Positions 11,110-23,505 of a stretch of DNA of 64,000 nucleotides are shown here, one piece after another. The stretch spans positions 17,830,415-17,894,414 of the forward strand of contig CALNVZ010003435.1 in assembly GCA_940671915.1 (NCBI GenBank). The letters are read 5' to 3'. Source of the stretch: Paracentrotus lividus. Its lineage: Eukaryota; Echinodermata; Echinoidea; Camarodonta; Echinidae. Every line of letters starts with the position of its first letter. Within the stretch, counting starts at the first letter, position 1. The position numbers were made by a program, and so were the translations under genes. Under the pieces are notes generated by a model. The model worked only from the letters and a program-made list of their open reading frames with translations. It was not told the DNA's origin and did not search any database.

Positions 11110-12957
11110 AACACAACACAAAAAGAAAGTGAGCAATGGTTGAATGAAAAAATGTCATTTTTTGAAGTTCGCAAGTTTAAAATTGCAACTTTGATTCAAT
11201 GACAACGGACCTATTTTCAGATTTTAAACATTTTACACGTCAAAATGTATGCAAAACGTACTTCCCAATATACGGAAAATAAATTTGCGTCAAATTTCAC
11301 GGTTGAGTGAGCATGCACCAAAAATTGCCCAAACTGCCAATTTTACTTCTTCGCCATGGTATAATCCATCAAATATGTTGGAATTTCTGTTGTGGAAGTG
11401 TATGCAACCAATATCCATTCATTCACGGTTGAATGAACCCATCAAACAACCAAAAAATAGGTCATTTTAGAATTACGAAAATGCATTGCAATAATTTTAT
11501 GCACTAGAACGCATCTCAATAACATTTTTTGGGTTGTATTTATATTCTTTAGGCACGTGTCAATGATCCTATGGTATGTATTTACAAATACATGCTTCAG
11601 TGAGCACGTGAGACTGGAAAATTCCTTTTCTCACGTACGGACTAAAATTCAAATTCTGACTTTGATTGAATATAACAATTCTTTTCGAGGAGTACCTTTG
11701 ATTTTAATTTCATAAAAATCCCAATGTTTCACGCCTCAGTGGACACAAGATACAAGAAAATCATGAAAATGAGAAGAAAGTTTGGGGCTTCGTCACGGTT
11801 CAGTGACTTTTCGAATACGTAATTTGAATAAAGATTATGTTAGTTGGAGACCAGTTGAAGCTATGTGCAAAGTTTCAAAAAATAATTCGCAGTCAAATGG
11901 ACAAAAACTGACAATTAAAATATGCCAAATTTCATTTTTGTTAAAATTTTGTTAAACCTCTGTACATAAAGTCAATGGAGGAGGATATCAATACCTGACA
12001 AATATGAAATTCGGCCAATTTCATTGATGATTATTGTTAATTCTACTGTGGGTTATGTCACAAAACTTGGCACACAGCTTCAACTGATCTCTAGCTAACA
12101 TGATCTTGATTCAAATTACGTATTCGAAAAGTCACTGAACCATGACGAAGCCCCAAACTTTCTTCTCATTTTCATGATTTTCTTGTATCTTGTGCCCACT
12201 GAGGCGTGAAACATCGGGATTTTTGAGAAAATAAAATCAAAAGTACTCCCCCAAAAGAATTGTTATATTCAATCAAAGTAGGAATTTGAATTTTAGTCCA
12301 AATGTATGAAAAGGGCTTTTCCAGTCTCACGTGCTCACTGAAGCATGAATTTGTAAATAAATGCCATAGGATCATTGACATGTGCCCAAAGAATATAAAT
12401 ACAACTCCAAAAATGTTATTGAGATTTTTCTAGTGTATAAAATTACTGCCATGCATTATCGTAATTATAAAATGGCCTATTTTTTGGTTGTTTGATGGGT
12501 TCATTCAACCGTGAATGAATGGATATTGGTTGTATACACTTCCAAAAAATTCCCTCATATTTGATCAATTATACCATGGCAAAGAAGTAAAAATCGCACT
12601 TTGGGCAATTTTTGCTGCATGCTTACTCAACCGTAAAATTTGACGCAAATTTCGTTTCCGTATACTGGGAAGCACGTTTTGCATACATTCTGACGTGTAA
12701 AATGTTTGAAATCTAAAAAATGGGTCCGTTATCATTTAATCAAAGTCGCCATTTTAGGCTTGTGAACTTCAGAAAATGACTTTTTTGCATTCAACCATTA
12801 CTCACTGAAGCATGACTCGATAATTTTTCCTAAAATTCGTTCCCATTGTGGCTAATTAAATTCCCTACATGAACATATAATTAGATTTGTTTAATTCCTC
12901 CTGGTTAAAAAAATATTGATATCTGAAATAGGGGGAACTTTCTTTTTGTGTTGTGTT
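11110..12957. mobile_element. Foldback element, ~1.85 kb, family AACACAACAC, member 1
   Basis: Nearly the whole element folds on itself: 11110-11900 is the reverse complement of 12080-12957. Ends are AACACAACACAAAAAGAAAG and CTTTCTTTTTGTGTTGTGTT. Internal mirrored landmarks are GAGCAATGGTTGAATG, GTCACTGAACC(A/G)TGACG and CACGTGAGACTGG. The loop is ~150 bp near 12000. The left arm lacks ~115 bp present in the right arm (TTCCCCCTATTTCAG onward), so it has a deletion. No transposase. Short frames inside are shadows. Confidence 0.85.
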
Positions 12958-13450
12958 TAGAAGACCGTATTTATTTTTTCTGATGGACCCAACATTCGAT
13001 TATTCAATTCAATTGTTACGGATTTTGTTATTTTGATTTTATTCGTTATTTATATACTTATATTGACACATTAAAAAAAAATAATTTCTTATGATTTTTT
13101 TCTACAAATTTTTAATATCATGCCAGATATTTTGATTATTTTTTTAGGGAAAGTTGGGATTATCTTCTGAAATCATGAGAAATGATAAGTTTACATAAAC
13201 TGGTATACTTACACTCTATTGAAAATAAAAAAGCTGAGAGGTTATACTCCGAGATGAGACTTGTGAAGTTCAACTACATTTGTCAATCCATGGAGTTATT
13301 TAGAATAACTCTTTGATCAGTCCGGAGAATCATCCAACTTGTAGGCTAAGATAAGACCATATAGTGGTTCAACCGAAGAGCTATGAGCCTATATGGGAAA
13401 ATATAGGAAAGCTGGAAACCTGTCGATATATTTTAGATATATATATATAT
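12958..13450. other. AT-rich spacer, no gene seen
   Basis: Unremarkable AT-rich sequence leading into a (TA)n and (GA)n microsatellite. Confidence 0.4.
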
Positions 13451-13452
13451 AC

Positions 13453-13502
<50 letters not shown>

Positions 13503-13582
13503 AGAAAATAAAACTATTGACTCTTCGGAGTTCAAGGAAACGTCGATAAACAGAACAGAAAGAAAGAGAGATAGAGAGAGAG

Positions 13583-13628
<46 letters not shown>
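13436..13628 (+). repeat. (GA)n microsatellite, two tracts
   Basis: A short (AT)n run is followed by (GA)n at about 13456-13496 and 13567-13627, separated by ~70 bp of unique sequence. The Ser/Leu- and Glu/Arg-rich frames over it are artefacts of the dinucleotide repeat. Confidence 0.97.
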
Positions 13629-13630
<2 letters not shown>

Positions 13631-13639
13631 GGATAATGA

Positions 13640-14828
13640 GGAAGAAATATAATATAGAAAGCACTAGAGAATATAACCTTTGAAAGCAAATATTAGCGTG
13701 GTGTCCTATTGAACCAACATTCACAGCAATTTCGCTCTCCTTTACTTGATAAATATTGCAGATATTGTAAACATATAGGACTTACAGTCAGTATGCTGAA
13801 ATTTAATTTCTTTAATTTCTTGGTCTCTAAATTATCGTTATGGGGCAAGTCCATGCTATTTGTTCCCAAGGTGGTGATTTTTCGAGCATTTTTTTGGTCA
13901 AGTGTGTCAATGGGTCTGTAAAGCTATACATAATATGTCATATATCACCATAAAAGCATGAAATAAACTTAACGCAAATAAGGTCAAAAAGTCATTTCAA
14001 GGTCATATGACGTCACAAGGCTCATTAATATTAATGAAAAAAAAAAATTAAATGCATTAAAAATGCATTTTTCAACCATTTCAAAAAGAGGTTTGTCATA
14101 GGAGTACAACCAAAAAGTATGTATTTTCTGTTTCTATATTTTCTTGGTTAACTCAACTCTGGTGAAAATATCACGAACCTAGCACAGAGCTTTCCATATT
14201 TTTAGACTTAAAATATTCAGGTCTCAGAATTAGTCTCACAAAAGTTACTGAGCTGATGTAAAATCATGCATTTTTATTACTCGACCTCCCACCTTTAGAA
14301 ATGAAACAAAATAAGTGTTATTTACATTTGTGTTTTGTATTATGTTTCTTTTGTTTTATTAGAGAGATTTTTTCACAAAAGATGTTGCTACGCCTTGGCT
14401 ACACCAATTGTTTAATGAAAAATATTACAGGGAATGATTGTCCCGTGTGTTACCTGTCCCGTGTGTTACATGACATATTTTCAAAACTTGACCTTGCCAG
14501 AAAACTCGAACTTGTATTAACTCTAAAATATGTCCTTACAATGTTTATTACATGTTTAAAAGGATAAGACTATGCAAGTTTAGATCTACTATTCAAATTC
14601 AGAGTTATGTGTGAACAAAGTCAAAATTTGAAAACACCATTTTTTCTGGTCCCGTTTGTTACCGACGAATAAATGATTAAATTAATTATGAATTAGTTAT
14701 TTCAACTATTTTTTTATGTTTTTGTTGAAGATTCTTAGTACCTTCAAGAATATACGTAAGGATTGAGATTTCATTTAAGATTTTTCAAACAAGCCCTATT
14801 TTTTACTCTGAATGTCCCGTTTGTTATA
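13640..14828. other. Intergenic, no supported gene
   Basis: Holds two open frames (13709-13921 and 14301-14567, plus strand) without recognisable domains or splice context. The phrase GTCCCGTKTGTTA recurs three times (near 14456, 14650 and 14813), so this is probably old repeat sequence. Confidence 0.4.
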
Positions 14829-15797
14829 CCCCCGTCACACTGAGCTCGTTCTCACTACGTCCTGGCAAATTTTGCCGAACGGGCTAAGTCTGTGTGTAAA
14901 GCGAGTGGACGTGGTGATGCTGCAGTCACACCGACACTTACGTATAGTTACGTTTTTTTGTTTTAATCTTATTTCATCTTCTATTCTATCATTTCTTATA
15001 TATTTCTTTGTTTTATTGGATGAACAAAATTATCACTATTTCCACTGCTGACTATGAAGGGAAGGCATCCGTCGGGAAGAAAGAAAGATAAAGATAAAAG
15101 AAAATAATTTTTAGACGTAACCGGACGTAACTCAACGTAAGTGTCTGTGTGACTGTAGCATAAAGACTTATTTCGATCTGTTTACGTACTTCATGGACGA
15201 GCTCGGTCGGATAGATGCCAGACTTTTGAAAAGTGTTTTTAAAAAATCGGGCACCCATCCCGTTCTAAAATTTAACGCACTAGCAACGTTCCTGAAAGGA
15301 GATGGACGTACTACAAACAAAATCACCGTACTTCGATCGTTCTCGATCGTTCCAATAACTGTGGACGGGTTTTCATTGTACTTACGTCTGAAACTGTTCT
15401 CTTTGAAACGGGGTCTGCAACGTGGGAACGGTAATTTTCACCCGTTCCTAATTAGATACCAACGAACTGCAGACGAGGTAAAGACGTGATGGACGTATTG
15501 AGGGCTGCTTACGAACGCATAATTGGCATCTTAATCCAGAATAAATTTGGTCAAATTTACACGTTACCTAACTTTTATCATGCAAACATGGGCACTTTTT
15601 GTGACGGTTTGAACGTGCTACGAACAGTATAAAGTGAACGAGCGGTTCAACTGGATAACAACGGATGGCGATTGACTAGCATCGTTTATAAGAAATATTT
15701 GGCAAAATGTATGCGTTCCAGCCCGACCAAAGCCCGTTTTGCATTTTTTTAAAGAACGGGCAAGGACGTTATAGAACTACCTCAGTGTGACGGCCCC
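14829..15797. mobile_element. ~970-bp TIR element (CCGTCACACTGAG ends)
   Basis: Left end CCCCCGTCACACTGAGCTCG; right end CTCAGTGTGACGGCCCC. The TIR is short, ~14-17 bp, with no certain target duplication. A second inverted pair lies inside: CAGTCACACCGACACTTACGT near 14931 against ACGTAAGTGTCTGTGTGACTG near 15137. CGTAC/ACGT dyads such as GGACGTA and CGTTC are frequent throughout. The 98-residue frame at 15193-15489 has no transposase motif, so this is a non-autonomous element. Confidence 0.7.
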
Positions 15798-16625
15798 TTT
15801 ACCGCGCAAAATAGCTTGGACTTGCCCTATTACGAACAAAGTTCAACAAGGTACATCAATTGCACCTGTTTGTCTGAACAGGGGACACGTGTATAGGTTT
15901 TGAATTAAAATGAGAGAGTAGGTGAGAGATGCAGGGAGAAGGAGAGAGAGAGAGAGGGAGTTGGGAGAGAGAGACGGAGAGGGGAAAGAGGAGAGGGGGA
16001 GGGGAAAGAGGAGAGGCGGAGAGAGAAGAAGGGGATAGACAGAGATTAGGGGTACTTTTATGAAAATTGCTTATGTTAGCCTAGTCATGATACATTGTAT
16101 ATGCTTTCAAAAAGTTGTTCTCTTAATCAAAACCAGTTTTCGAAATCCCCTTTCAAGCTGACATCGACCACAGTCAAGAGTATTAATTTTTATTAATTCT
16201 CGACATTTATGGATCATCATTTGGGCGAGTAGTATAAACCACATAAACGGTTAACTGTCAGCTTTCTGTATCAGCCTCCATATTGGCTCTTGACATACTA
16301 GATTCGAATCACAGTTACATGCATTCCCAGTAACGTCTACCAGGTAGCGATGCTAACAATCGTTTCCAGCAGATCTAGTTCCCAGACATAAATAATCACA
16401 TCGCAGTGATACATGGCTGTCAAAACCAAATCAACCAGCCAACCATTAATCAATATATATTTGCAAAGAGTATAAAAAATTAAATAAAAATGAATAAATA
16501 AATAAATAAATAAAAAGAAAGTATTTTGATTATTCAGTTTGTATCTAGAATGATTGTAATTTTCTTATTTCCCTATGATAACGGGTAAGGGTTTTACTCT
16601 TAAATGATTATTCATTTAGGCATTA
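15798..16625. other. Spacer with purine-rich tract, no gene seen
   Basis: A (GAGAGG)-type purine tract spans about 15911-16050 and an (AATA)n tract lies near 16490-16512. No coding signal. Confidence 0.5.
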
Positions 16626-16627
16626 TA

Positions 16628-17471
16628 CCGAGTGAGTCAAAAAAAACTTTACACCTAGAAAAATGTCAATAAAAAGAAAATCAATTTATAAACCCCAAAT
16701 TATTTTACATATTCTGAAAGAGTAAGGCCTCCCGCGTCTTCTGGTACCATTTTTGTGTGGTATGTCTTAACGCTTGGATGAACACGACGCATAGTTTGCG
16801 AACATGTCAATTTCGAAATGTGCCAGAATGGGAGTAAAATCAAAACAACAAAAAAATAGAAAAAAGCAACTTCATCCTGATTAAAATAGCATAACTTTTT
16901 AACGAAAATGTCTTCCGCTTAATAACTTGGCAGGGGTTTTGTTACACATATTGACTACATTTTGTATGAAAATTAGATTGACTCGTGAGATAATGCACGA
17001 ATGAGTAAACATTAAAGAGTAACTTGCCACTGACAGACCAAAAAAGGCCTCCTAATACTTTTGAAAAGTGATTATTTTGTCTTTGACGTGTGCTCACTCA
17101 TGCCTGACTCTACAGATCTATCTCAATTTCATACAAAATGTAGTCAATATGTGTAACAATACCCCTGCCACGTTATTAAGCGAAAGACATTTTCGTTAAA
17201 AAGTTATGCTATTTTTGTCAGGATGAAGTCGCTTTTTCTAGCTTTTTGTCGTTTTGATTTTACTCCCATATTCTGGCACAATTCGAAATTGACATGTTCG
17301 CAAACAATGCGTCGTATTCATCCAAGCGTAAAGACATACCATACAAAAATGGCACCAGAAAATGCGGGAGGAGTTACTCTTTCAGAATATGTAAAATAAT
17401 TTGGGGTTTATAATTAGGTTTTCTTTTTATTGACATTTTTCTAGGTGTAAAGTTTTTTTTGACTCACTCGG
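16628..17471. mobile_element. 844-bp palindromic TA-flanked element, CCGAGTGAGTC family, member 1
   Basis: Begins CCGAGTGAGTCAAAAAAAAC and ends GACTCACTCGG, flanked by TA on both sides. Arms of ~390 bp mirror each other, including CTAGAAAAATGTCAATAAAAAG, AAGACATACC and ACATGTCAATTTCGAA. TA target choice and the end sequence suggest mobilisation by a Tc1/mariner-type transposase. This is family-level inference, since no transposase is encoded. Confidence 0.85.
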
Positions 17472-17880
17472 TATGTATGACCTTTTGAAAAAAAACCCCC
17501 AAAACAAAATCTTGATGGATGGCTGACCCCAGTGACCGACTGAACCATACCCCCTATGGCCAACTATGATGACCAAAGACCAAACAAACTTTGACAATTT
17601 TTTTTTTTTTGCATATTGTAGAACATTATAAACATTTCAAGTTGTAAACATGCACTTTTTGGATCTTTCCCAAGCAGTGCTTTGACATAGCCAGTACAAT
17701 CCACTCCAATTAGAAAGAGGTGCTGTGACCATGCCAATTAGCTTGTTATTACAAAGTCTCGCTATACTGAACACATACACACAATTGCACGTTTGAAAGG
17801 TGTATATCCACTTAGTTGGTCCAATTCTCCATTTGTCTAATACCACATGGGCTAAACTCATTTGGCCTACTAAAAATTTG
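17472..17880. other. Spacer, no gene seen
   Basis: Poly-A/C and poly-T patches. The 74-residue minus frame at 17637-17861 shows no family signature. Confidence 0.4.
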
Positions 17881-18230
17881 GTCTAATTTTCACTTGGTCT
17901 CATGACCACTCGGTCCGAATTGCAAATTTGTCTAATAGCCAAATTGTCTAATTGAAATTTCATCTAATACCCAAATCAATATATTTGGTCTATTAACAGT
18001 TTGTTACTGGAAATGACCAATGGTGATAGACCAAGTGGACAATAGACGAACTGGACATTTTTTTAATAGCAAAATGGGAATTAAATGAAATGGTGAATGG
18101 GCTAATTGGTAATTAGACGAACTGGTTGTAGACAAAACAGAATTAGACCATGTGGGATGAGACCAAATGGACTTTAGTCAAAGTAGGTTTAGACCAAGTG
18201 GCAATTTACCATTTGAAATCAAGAGTAGAC
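17881..18230 (+). repeat. Degenerate GGTCTAAT / ATTAGACCA minisatellite
   Basis: Short phrases built on GGTCTAAT, TTGTCTAAT and their complements (ATTAGACCA, ATAGACGAACTGG) recur roughly every 15-25 bases. They are mostly direct in the first half and mostly inverted in the second half, giving loose mirror symmetry around 18000. Confidence 0.6.
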
Positions 18231-19941
18231 CTTGTAATAACAAAATCTTGTATATTTGGGCTCATTATAACAGGAGTAGACTATACATAGGCCTACAGAC
18301 TGAACACAACAAAATGCCATAGAGATATTGATTACAATTACATCGCTTTTTCCTTTAAATATTCATCCTTTCTCACAGACTCAACATACTGGCATGGAGG
18401 AAACCCCTATATGAGGTCTTTAGGGACCATAGAAATTCCCTTGTTAATATCAGGGTAAAAAACAAAAGAATACAAAGAGCTTGGGACCAGCAAAATTGCC
18501 TCATTACATGTACATGTATATCAGCAACTGCGTTGTATCTGATCTTCTTATAACGACTTTCCACAGTGTAGATTCAGTCTCTTTTTCAACTTCTGCAAAT
18601 ATCGATTGAATTGACATATATCTCACAACTTTCATTGCAAACTCCAATATTTCCAATATGAGCACAGATATGATGTTTTATTCTAACAAGTCCTCAAGTT
18701 CACTTTGTGCAAACTTTAGTATAACAATATTTTGTTAAAGCAGTGGCAGTGGACGGTATATGACGATAGTAACAAGCACATAAGAAGCCACATCAGGTTA
18801 TAATGAATTTATTTGTTATCAAATGAAATGAGCAAAGTTTGAAGATTCACATTACATGATTTCAAAGTTTTCCTTGTACCTCTAAAGTCCCCTGATTTGA
18901 ACCGAATGTTATTGTTCTAAACCATTATTACTCATTGATGTGATAAAAGCTGGATCACATATCACAGCTTATAAAAAACAGCATGTTGCCCATGTTCATA
19001 CAAACTGTACTGTACGAAAAACTTGGAACACCTTCTTTTTTTTCACAAGCAGTAACAGACCCCGTAAAGATATGTGATCAAAGCTTTAAACAAGATTAGC
19101 CTTGCCTGCAACACAGTCAAGTTTAGTCACAATTGTACTTATTACCTATAGGCCTATAATTGTACTGATTTGTTTCTTTTTTTTGCTGGAGCTAAAGTAT
19201 TGGAAAATAACAATACTGTATTGTGTCTGGAAAAGCAAATAAATTCCTTTCAAAGCTAAAAGGAATCCCTCCTCCAAACAGGCATGTTTGTAGTCATTCT
19301 ATTTGAAGTCTTGAACATTTAGTGCAGCATAGCAGGCTTTGTTTACAATAGGTTTTCCAAGTCAATTTAAAACTCTTTGCAATCGAATTCGTTCATGTTC
19401 ATTCAATTTAAACGATACCCCATGGAGCGGCGCTTTCGGTCTATTGAATTAACGTTTAGATTTTTAATCGTGATCACATTTCAGACGAAAGTGCTTGTAA
19501 GAAATGTTAAATTGATCGGAGATAGTTTAAACTGGACTGGGAAAACCTATTTATTCCCAGTAATCAATATTATCTTTAATGATGTTTGATATGTCCCTTA
19601 GCTGATTTAGTAGACCCTTCTGCTTTGTTTTATTACTAATTTACTTGTTTTCTATTATTATCTGTAATCAATATAAAACTCTCCAAATTTACGGATAGCG
19701 TCTTTCTCTGATTTAGTAGACCACTCTGCTTTGTTTTATTGATTATTCACCTGTGTGTTATATATAGTTTGTGTTTCTGATTGCTCCAATAATAATGATT
19801 AATTTTGCTATGTTTCCAATGTTATGTCTTGAAAAAGTGGAAGATAAATAAACTTGATATCAATTTTTCTTTGAGGAGGCAAGATAAACCTAAAAAATTT
19901 CATACATGAAAAAGATATCTCCTGGTTATAAATATTAGCAT
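18231..19941. other. Probable 3'-flank of duplicated FG-GAP gene copy A, no coding exon seen
   Basis: Weak similarity to the 3' side of copy B (for example ACACAGTCAAGTTTAGTCA near 19118 against ACACAGTCAAGTTAAGTCA near 55276) suggests old shared 3' untranslated or flanking sequence. A ~106-bp tandem duplication (GATTTAGTAGACC...CTGCTTTGTTTTATT) lies at about 19604 and 19710, followed by AATAAACTTGATATCAA near 19845, which looks like a non-LTR retroelement tail. Confidence 0.35.
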
Positions 19942-20231
19942 GTTTTCGCTGGACTACGGGAGGTGGAATCTAGAACGTTAGCCATATGAAGGGCTATATT
20001 TTCAAAATAGCTCAAAACTAGGAGTATTACCGGGCCTACTACACGGCAAGAATTATCGGACTCCGCACTCTGTGTATGTCGTCACCACTTGGGAAATCCC
20101 CAGCCGCTGCACTTTCCCTTCCTGGTTCGGAGTTCAACTTGCGGAATATCGGAGGCGAATCCAGGTTTTCATTACCGAACAGAGGGGAGAGGGGACACAA
20201 ATTTTTATATTGATTTTTTTTTATGTTGTTG

Positions 20232-20262
<31 letters not shown>

Positions 20263-20284
20263 GAGCAAAAAGCTGCAGTCCAAG

Positions 20285-20288
20285 CGTT

Positions 20289-20320
<32 letters not shown>

Positions 20321-20710
20321 CTTCTTCAGTCAGCCCCTCTCTCGGTGAGGGGGGGGTATAGGAGTTAAATTTTGTCCGGCTTTGTCAGTCAGATCAATAT
20401 TTTGACTATATTACAAGTACATCGATTGGGATGGTGGTTGAGGGCGCTGAAATGGGGGGGGGGAGTGATTTATTTTTATGACTTTGACGTCCAATATTTT
20501 TTACTGTTTAAAAAAAAATACATCTAGTTGGGAAGGGAAGTCCTCTACTTGGTTTTTTTTTATACTTTTTGGGGGGTGGGCGAGGCATCGTGCCCCTCAT
20601 AAACTCGTTTCTATGCATTTTTTTTTTTTTTTTTTTTTTTTTTTTGTTGCAAGTTCTTTCTTTGCTGGATAGGGGAGGTGCCCCCACCCCCCCACCCTCA
20701 TCCACCGTTC
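20285..20710 (+). repeat. Homopolymer-rich stretch (poly-T, poly-G)
   Basis: Two poly-T runs of about 25-30 bases (near 20290-20320 and 20619-20645) plus G/C runs. Frames rich in Phe or Lys over it are artefacts. Confidence 0.9.
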
Positions 20711-20964
20711 CAAACGGTGAATTTACATGAGGTACAGGATATACTTCTCGCAGCATATGCTTACCCGCGTAATTGATGACGCAGAACTACTCCTCCTTAT
20801 GGATATGAATGCACCTAGAAACCTCAATTTTCAGTATGAGGGATATCATTTCGATTTAGACGATTTTAACGACGATGAGTGTTGATGGCGGTGTAGTTGC
20901 CCTAGAGGTTGAAGCTGAATTTGAGAATAGTAAAAATACCAATATATTAGAAATTTACGATCAC

Positions 20965-21290
20965 ATATTATGTGCCCCTATGTTGCTGGTCAATTTTGGC
21001 GGCCCTCATATGTTCTAGGTCGCTGTGGGAACCCTATATGGCTAAGATCAATTTTGCGACCCTTAAATTTAAGATAGAATCGGTGCCCCTATGCTTCAGG
21101 TCACTTTGGCTAAGATTAAGGTAGAGCCGTCTAAGTTTAAGATCCAGTTTGCGCGCCCTTAGTTTAAGGTCAATTCGGCGCCCCTTAAATTTGAAATCTT
21201 ATTGGTCCCCCTATGTTTAACTTTAATTTGGTGCCCCCTACTTTTAAGATCAAGTTGGCGCCCCTAAGTTAAGGTCGAATTGATGATGCC
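20965..21290 (+). repeat. ~35-bp degenerate minisatellite
   Basis: About eight to nine units of the type GCGCCCCTAAGTTTAAG-GTCAATTTG, alternating GGCGCCC with GGTGCCC, inside the 2.4-kb TIR element. Confidence 0.7.
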
Positions 21291-22513
21291 TTTCCCCTTT
21301 TCTCTCCACCCCTTTCCCCCTTTCTTTTAATTCTCCTCTCTCCCATTTTTGTTTCCCTTTCTGTGTTTTTTCCGTTCCCTTTCTTTCTTTTACTTGATTT
21401 TATTTCTCTTTCTCTCCCCCCCCCCCCATCTTCTCGGTGCCCCCTTCGACCATTGTCCGGTGGGCCCTCAAGAATACGCCTAAACTTTACAATTCATTTT
21501 TAAATTTAGTTGATTTTGGTACCATCTAGCATAGAATGTCGAGCAGTATTCAACCGAGCCCCCGAAGGATTAAAATTTTGAGAACATGTGGCCCCAGCAT
21601 GGCCATAACAATACAGTAATTTGCATAATCAATGCAATGTTATATTTTCGTTCTATAGACAACACCCTACGTGAAATGTAGCGGAGTACTTTCGCTCAAC
21701 GACCAACCAAGCCACATTTCACTTCGTTCGATTTCTGTCATAAAATATTATCCTAATTAATGCCTAAATTGATCCTTAACATCACCGCTATTATACGAAA
21801 AGAACGTGAAATAACTTATCATCGACCCCTTGAAATCTGTCTCCTCCTCCATCGTCCACAAATCAAGATTTGATCTTGTAAAATCTATGTTACTTGTAAC
21901 TTATAAAGCATACATGAATCAAGTGAAAAGCGCTGGCCTGGGTGCACGGGCTGGCGACATCGACAAAACACACGTGGGAATGTTTACATTCCTATTAAAG
22001 CCCTTTCTGATTGGCTGGTCATTGAGAACGTAAGTCCACCCAGATTAACGTTCTAGATTCAACGAGAACGTAATTCCACCTCATGTTAACGTCCTAGATT
22101 TGAGTACGGGAGACCTTACACCGGTAACTGGGGGAAACGCTTGATTTTGCACACGGTTTCTCGAAATTTAAACGCTTTCCCAGTTGTTTCAAGCAAATAC
22201 CGGTTTCATGGCCTCTTTTCGCCGTACTATCAGTATGCAGGGTTTGGGGTTTTGAGCTCTATTGAAAATATAGCTCTTCGCCATGCTAACGTTCTAGATA
22301 AGGTCCTCCGTAGTCCACCGAAAACACCCTATTGGTGGGGTAGGGGAAACGCTAGCAATTTCAATTGAAGTAGCATCAGTATTTTAAGGGATATACAAAA
22401 TATTCTTATATAAATAAATACAAAATACTGCACAAATTTATTGCAAAGCAAGAAGTACCTTTCACATCAAATTAAGTACTAGAATACTGTGGAATAACAA
22501 AGCTCTGAATGTG

Positions 22514-22670
22514 TCAGCTATTGTGTTCTTCACTCTTAACAGCCCCCTCTATAGTTTCTTCCTTTGGAGTGCAGGAGGCAACCAGCGTTGTTACTATGAC
22601 AACCACAGCGAGACCAATAACAGCTGTAACCCAGTAACCAGAGTAGCGCTGGATAGAGAAACCAAGGTAA
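22514..22670 (-). CDS. C-terminal exon of FG-GAP/integrin-repeat membrane protein, copy A
   Basis: On the minus strand the exon follows the acceptor CATTGCAG and starts in phase (one base completes a Ser codon split by the upstream exon). It encodes 51 residues, then TGA at 22514-22516. Visible features: YLGFSIQRYSGYW, a transmembrane helix (VTAVIGLAVVVIVTTLV) and a short acidic cytoplasmic tail ending SEEHNS. It differs from copy B at one residue (Ile for Phe in the helix). The other two frames give long hydrophobic peptides but do not match the exon phase. Inferred type I membrane topology. Confidence 0.8.
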
Positions 22671-23505
22671 CTGCAATGGGAATTTTAAAAAAAGAAGAAA
22701 AAAAAAGAAGAGATGGATTGGATAGAGAACATTAAAATGAGGTGTTTCAGAGCTTGACAGCAAAAGTAAGAATTGAACCAAGATTGTTTCAAGGGTCACA
22801 AGCCATTGAGCAAAGTTGACTGATATCAATTTTGCGAAATTCCAGTCTATTCACTGGTTGAAATGACTTTAATATACAAATCTCAATAAAAGATAATCTA
22901 GATTTAAAGAATCAACGTTGATGAACTATTTTAAGGTTAATTAGTTAATTAATATATCTTTATCATTGCAGTGATACCTTGAATCGAGGGTCACTCACAA
23001 AATTGATGGTACACTTTGTTCTTGTTTAATTTATACTGGAGATTCCTTGTCTGAGAAGTGCACCAAAAAAACTACCCCACTCCCTCTAGATCACAAAGCT
23101 ACAGCGCATCTATTAACGAGCCAAGAAAAAATTCAAATGAAACTACAAAGTCTTGGACTAATACGTTCTTGCCCATACTGGGATTCGAACATAGGAGCAT
23201 TTTTTTTTCAGAATGATGTCATCACTCCACTAGGCTGACTAGCTGTTCAATGTGTTGCGATTGAGGAGATACCATTAAGAGTCATGACTATTCTTGACGA
23301 AATCAACCCATACTCTATCAACTGCATCTATATGTTTAATTCAACCACCAAAGCTATGTGGTTTATGGAAGAAAAAAATTACTGTTGCTGCATTCCAGCT
23401 AAACCTCATGCACAGGCTGTAACATATGAAGCCAGTAACTGAGACGATGTACAATTATGATTTTAGCATCTTTGGTACAGTTGAGAAAACTCCAATGGAA
23501 CTAAC
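22671..23505 (-). other. Intron between the last two exons, copy A (with SINE insertion)
   Basis: Minus-strand donor GTTAGTTCC at the 23505 side and acceptor at the 22671 side. Exon phases match across it (AG|T). About 835 bp long, against ~2.8 kb for the equivalent intron of copy B, which carries different insertions. Confidence 0.75.
23045..23255 (-). mobile_element. tRNA-derived SINE, minus strand
   Basis: Read on the minus strand, an A-box-like CAGCCTAGTGG (23228-23238) is followed 38 bases later by a B-box-like GTTCGAATCCC (about 23180-23191), the spacing of an RNA polymerase III promoter. The body continues toward ~23045. Target duplication not found, so ends are approximate. Confidence 0.55.

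Larger units (their letters stand above)
19942..22325. mobile_element. 2.4-kb TIR element (GTTTTCG ends) inserted in duplicate A
   Basis: The left ~77 bp (GTTTTCGCTGGACTACGGGA ... ATAGCTCAAAAC) is the reverse complement of 22245-22325. CTAGAACGTTAG recurs subterminally (near 19990 and, inverted, near 22050 and 22290). The interior holds poly-T tracts and a GCCCCTAAGTTTAAGGTCAA-type minisatellite, with no transposase frame. Copy B of the duplicated segment (55780-55830) lacks it, so insertion probably followed the duplication. Target duplication is not clear by eye. Confidence 0.7.

Noticed and set aside
13381..13724. Ser/Leu-rich and Glu/Arg-rich open frames up to 111 residues
   Set aside because: They translate a (GA)n/(CT)n microsatellite in several frames; no unique protein sequence.
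15193..15489. 98-residue frame as a possible transposase or gene
   Set aside because: Lies inside an inverted-repeat element, lacks DDE/DDD spacing or zinc finger, and reflects repeated CGTAC/CGTTC motifs.
22511..22829. Plus-strand 74-residue frame and minus-strand hydrophobic frame LPWFLYPALLWLLGYS
   Set aside because: Both are shadows. The splice phase from the FG-GAP exon selects the other minus frame (YLGFSIQRYSGYW...), which also ends at a stop shared by both copies.
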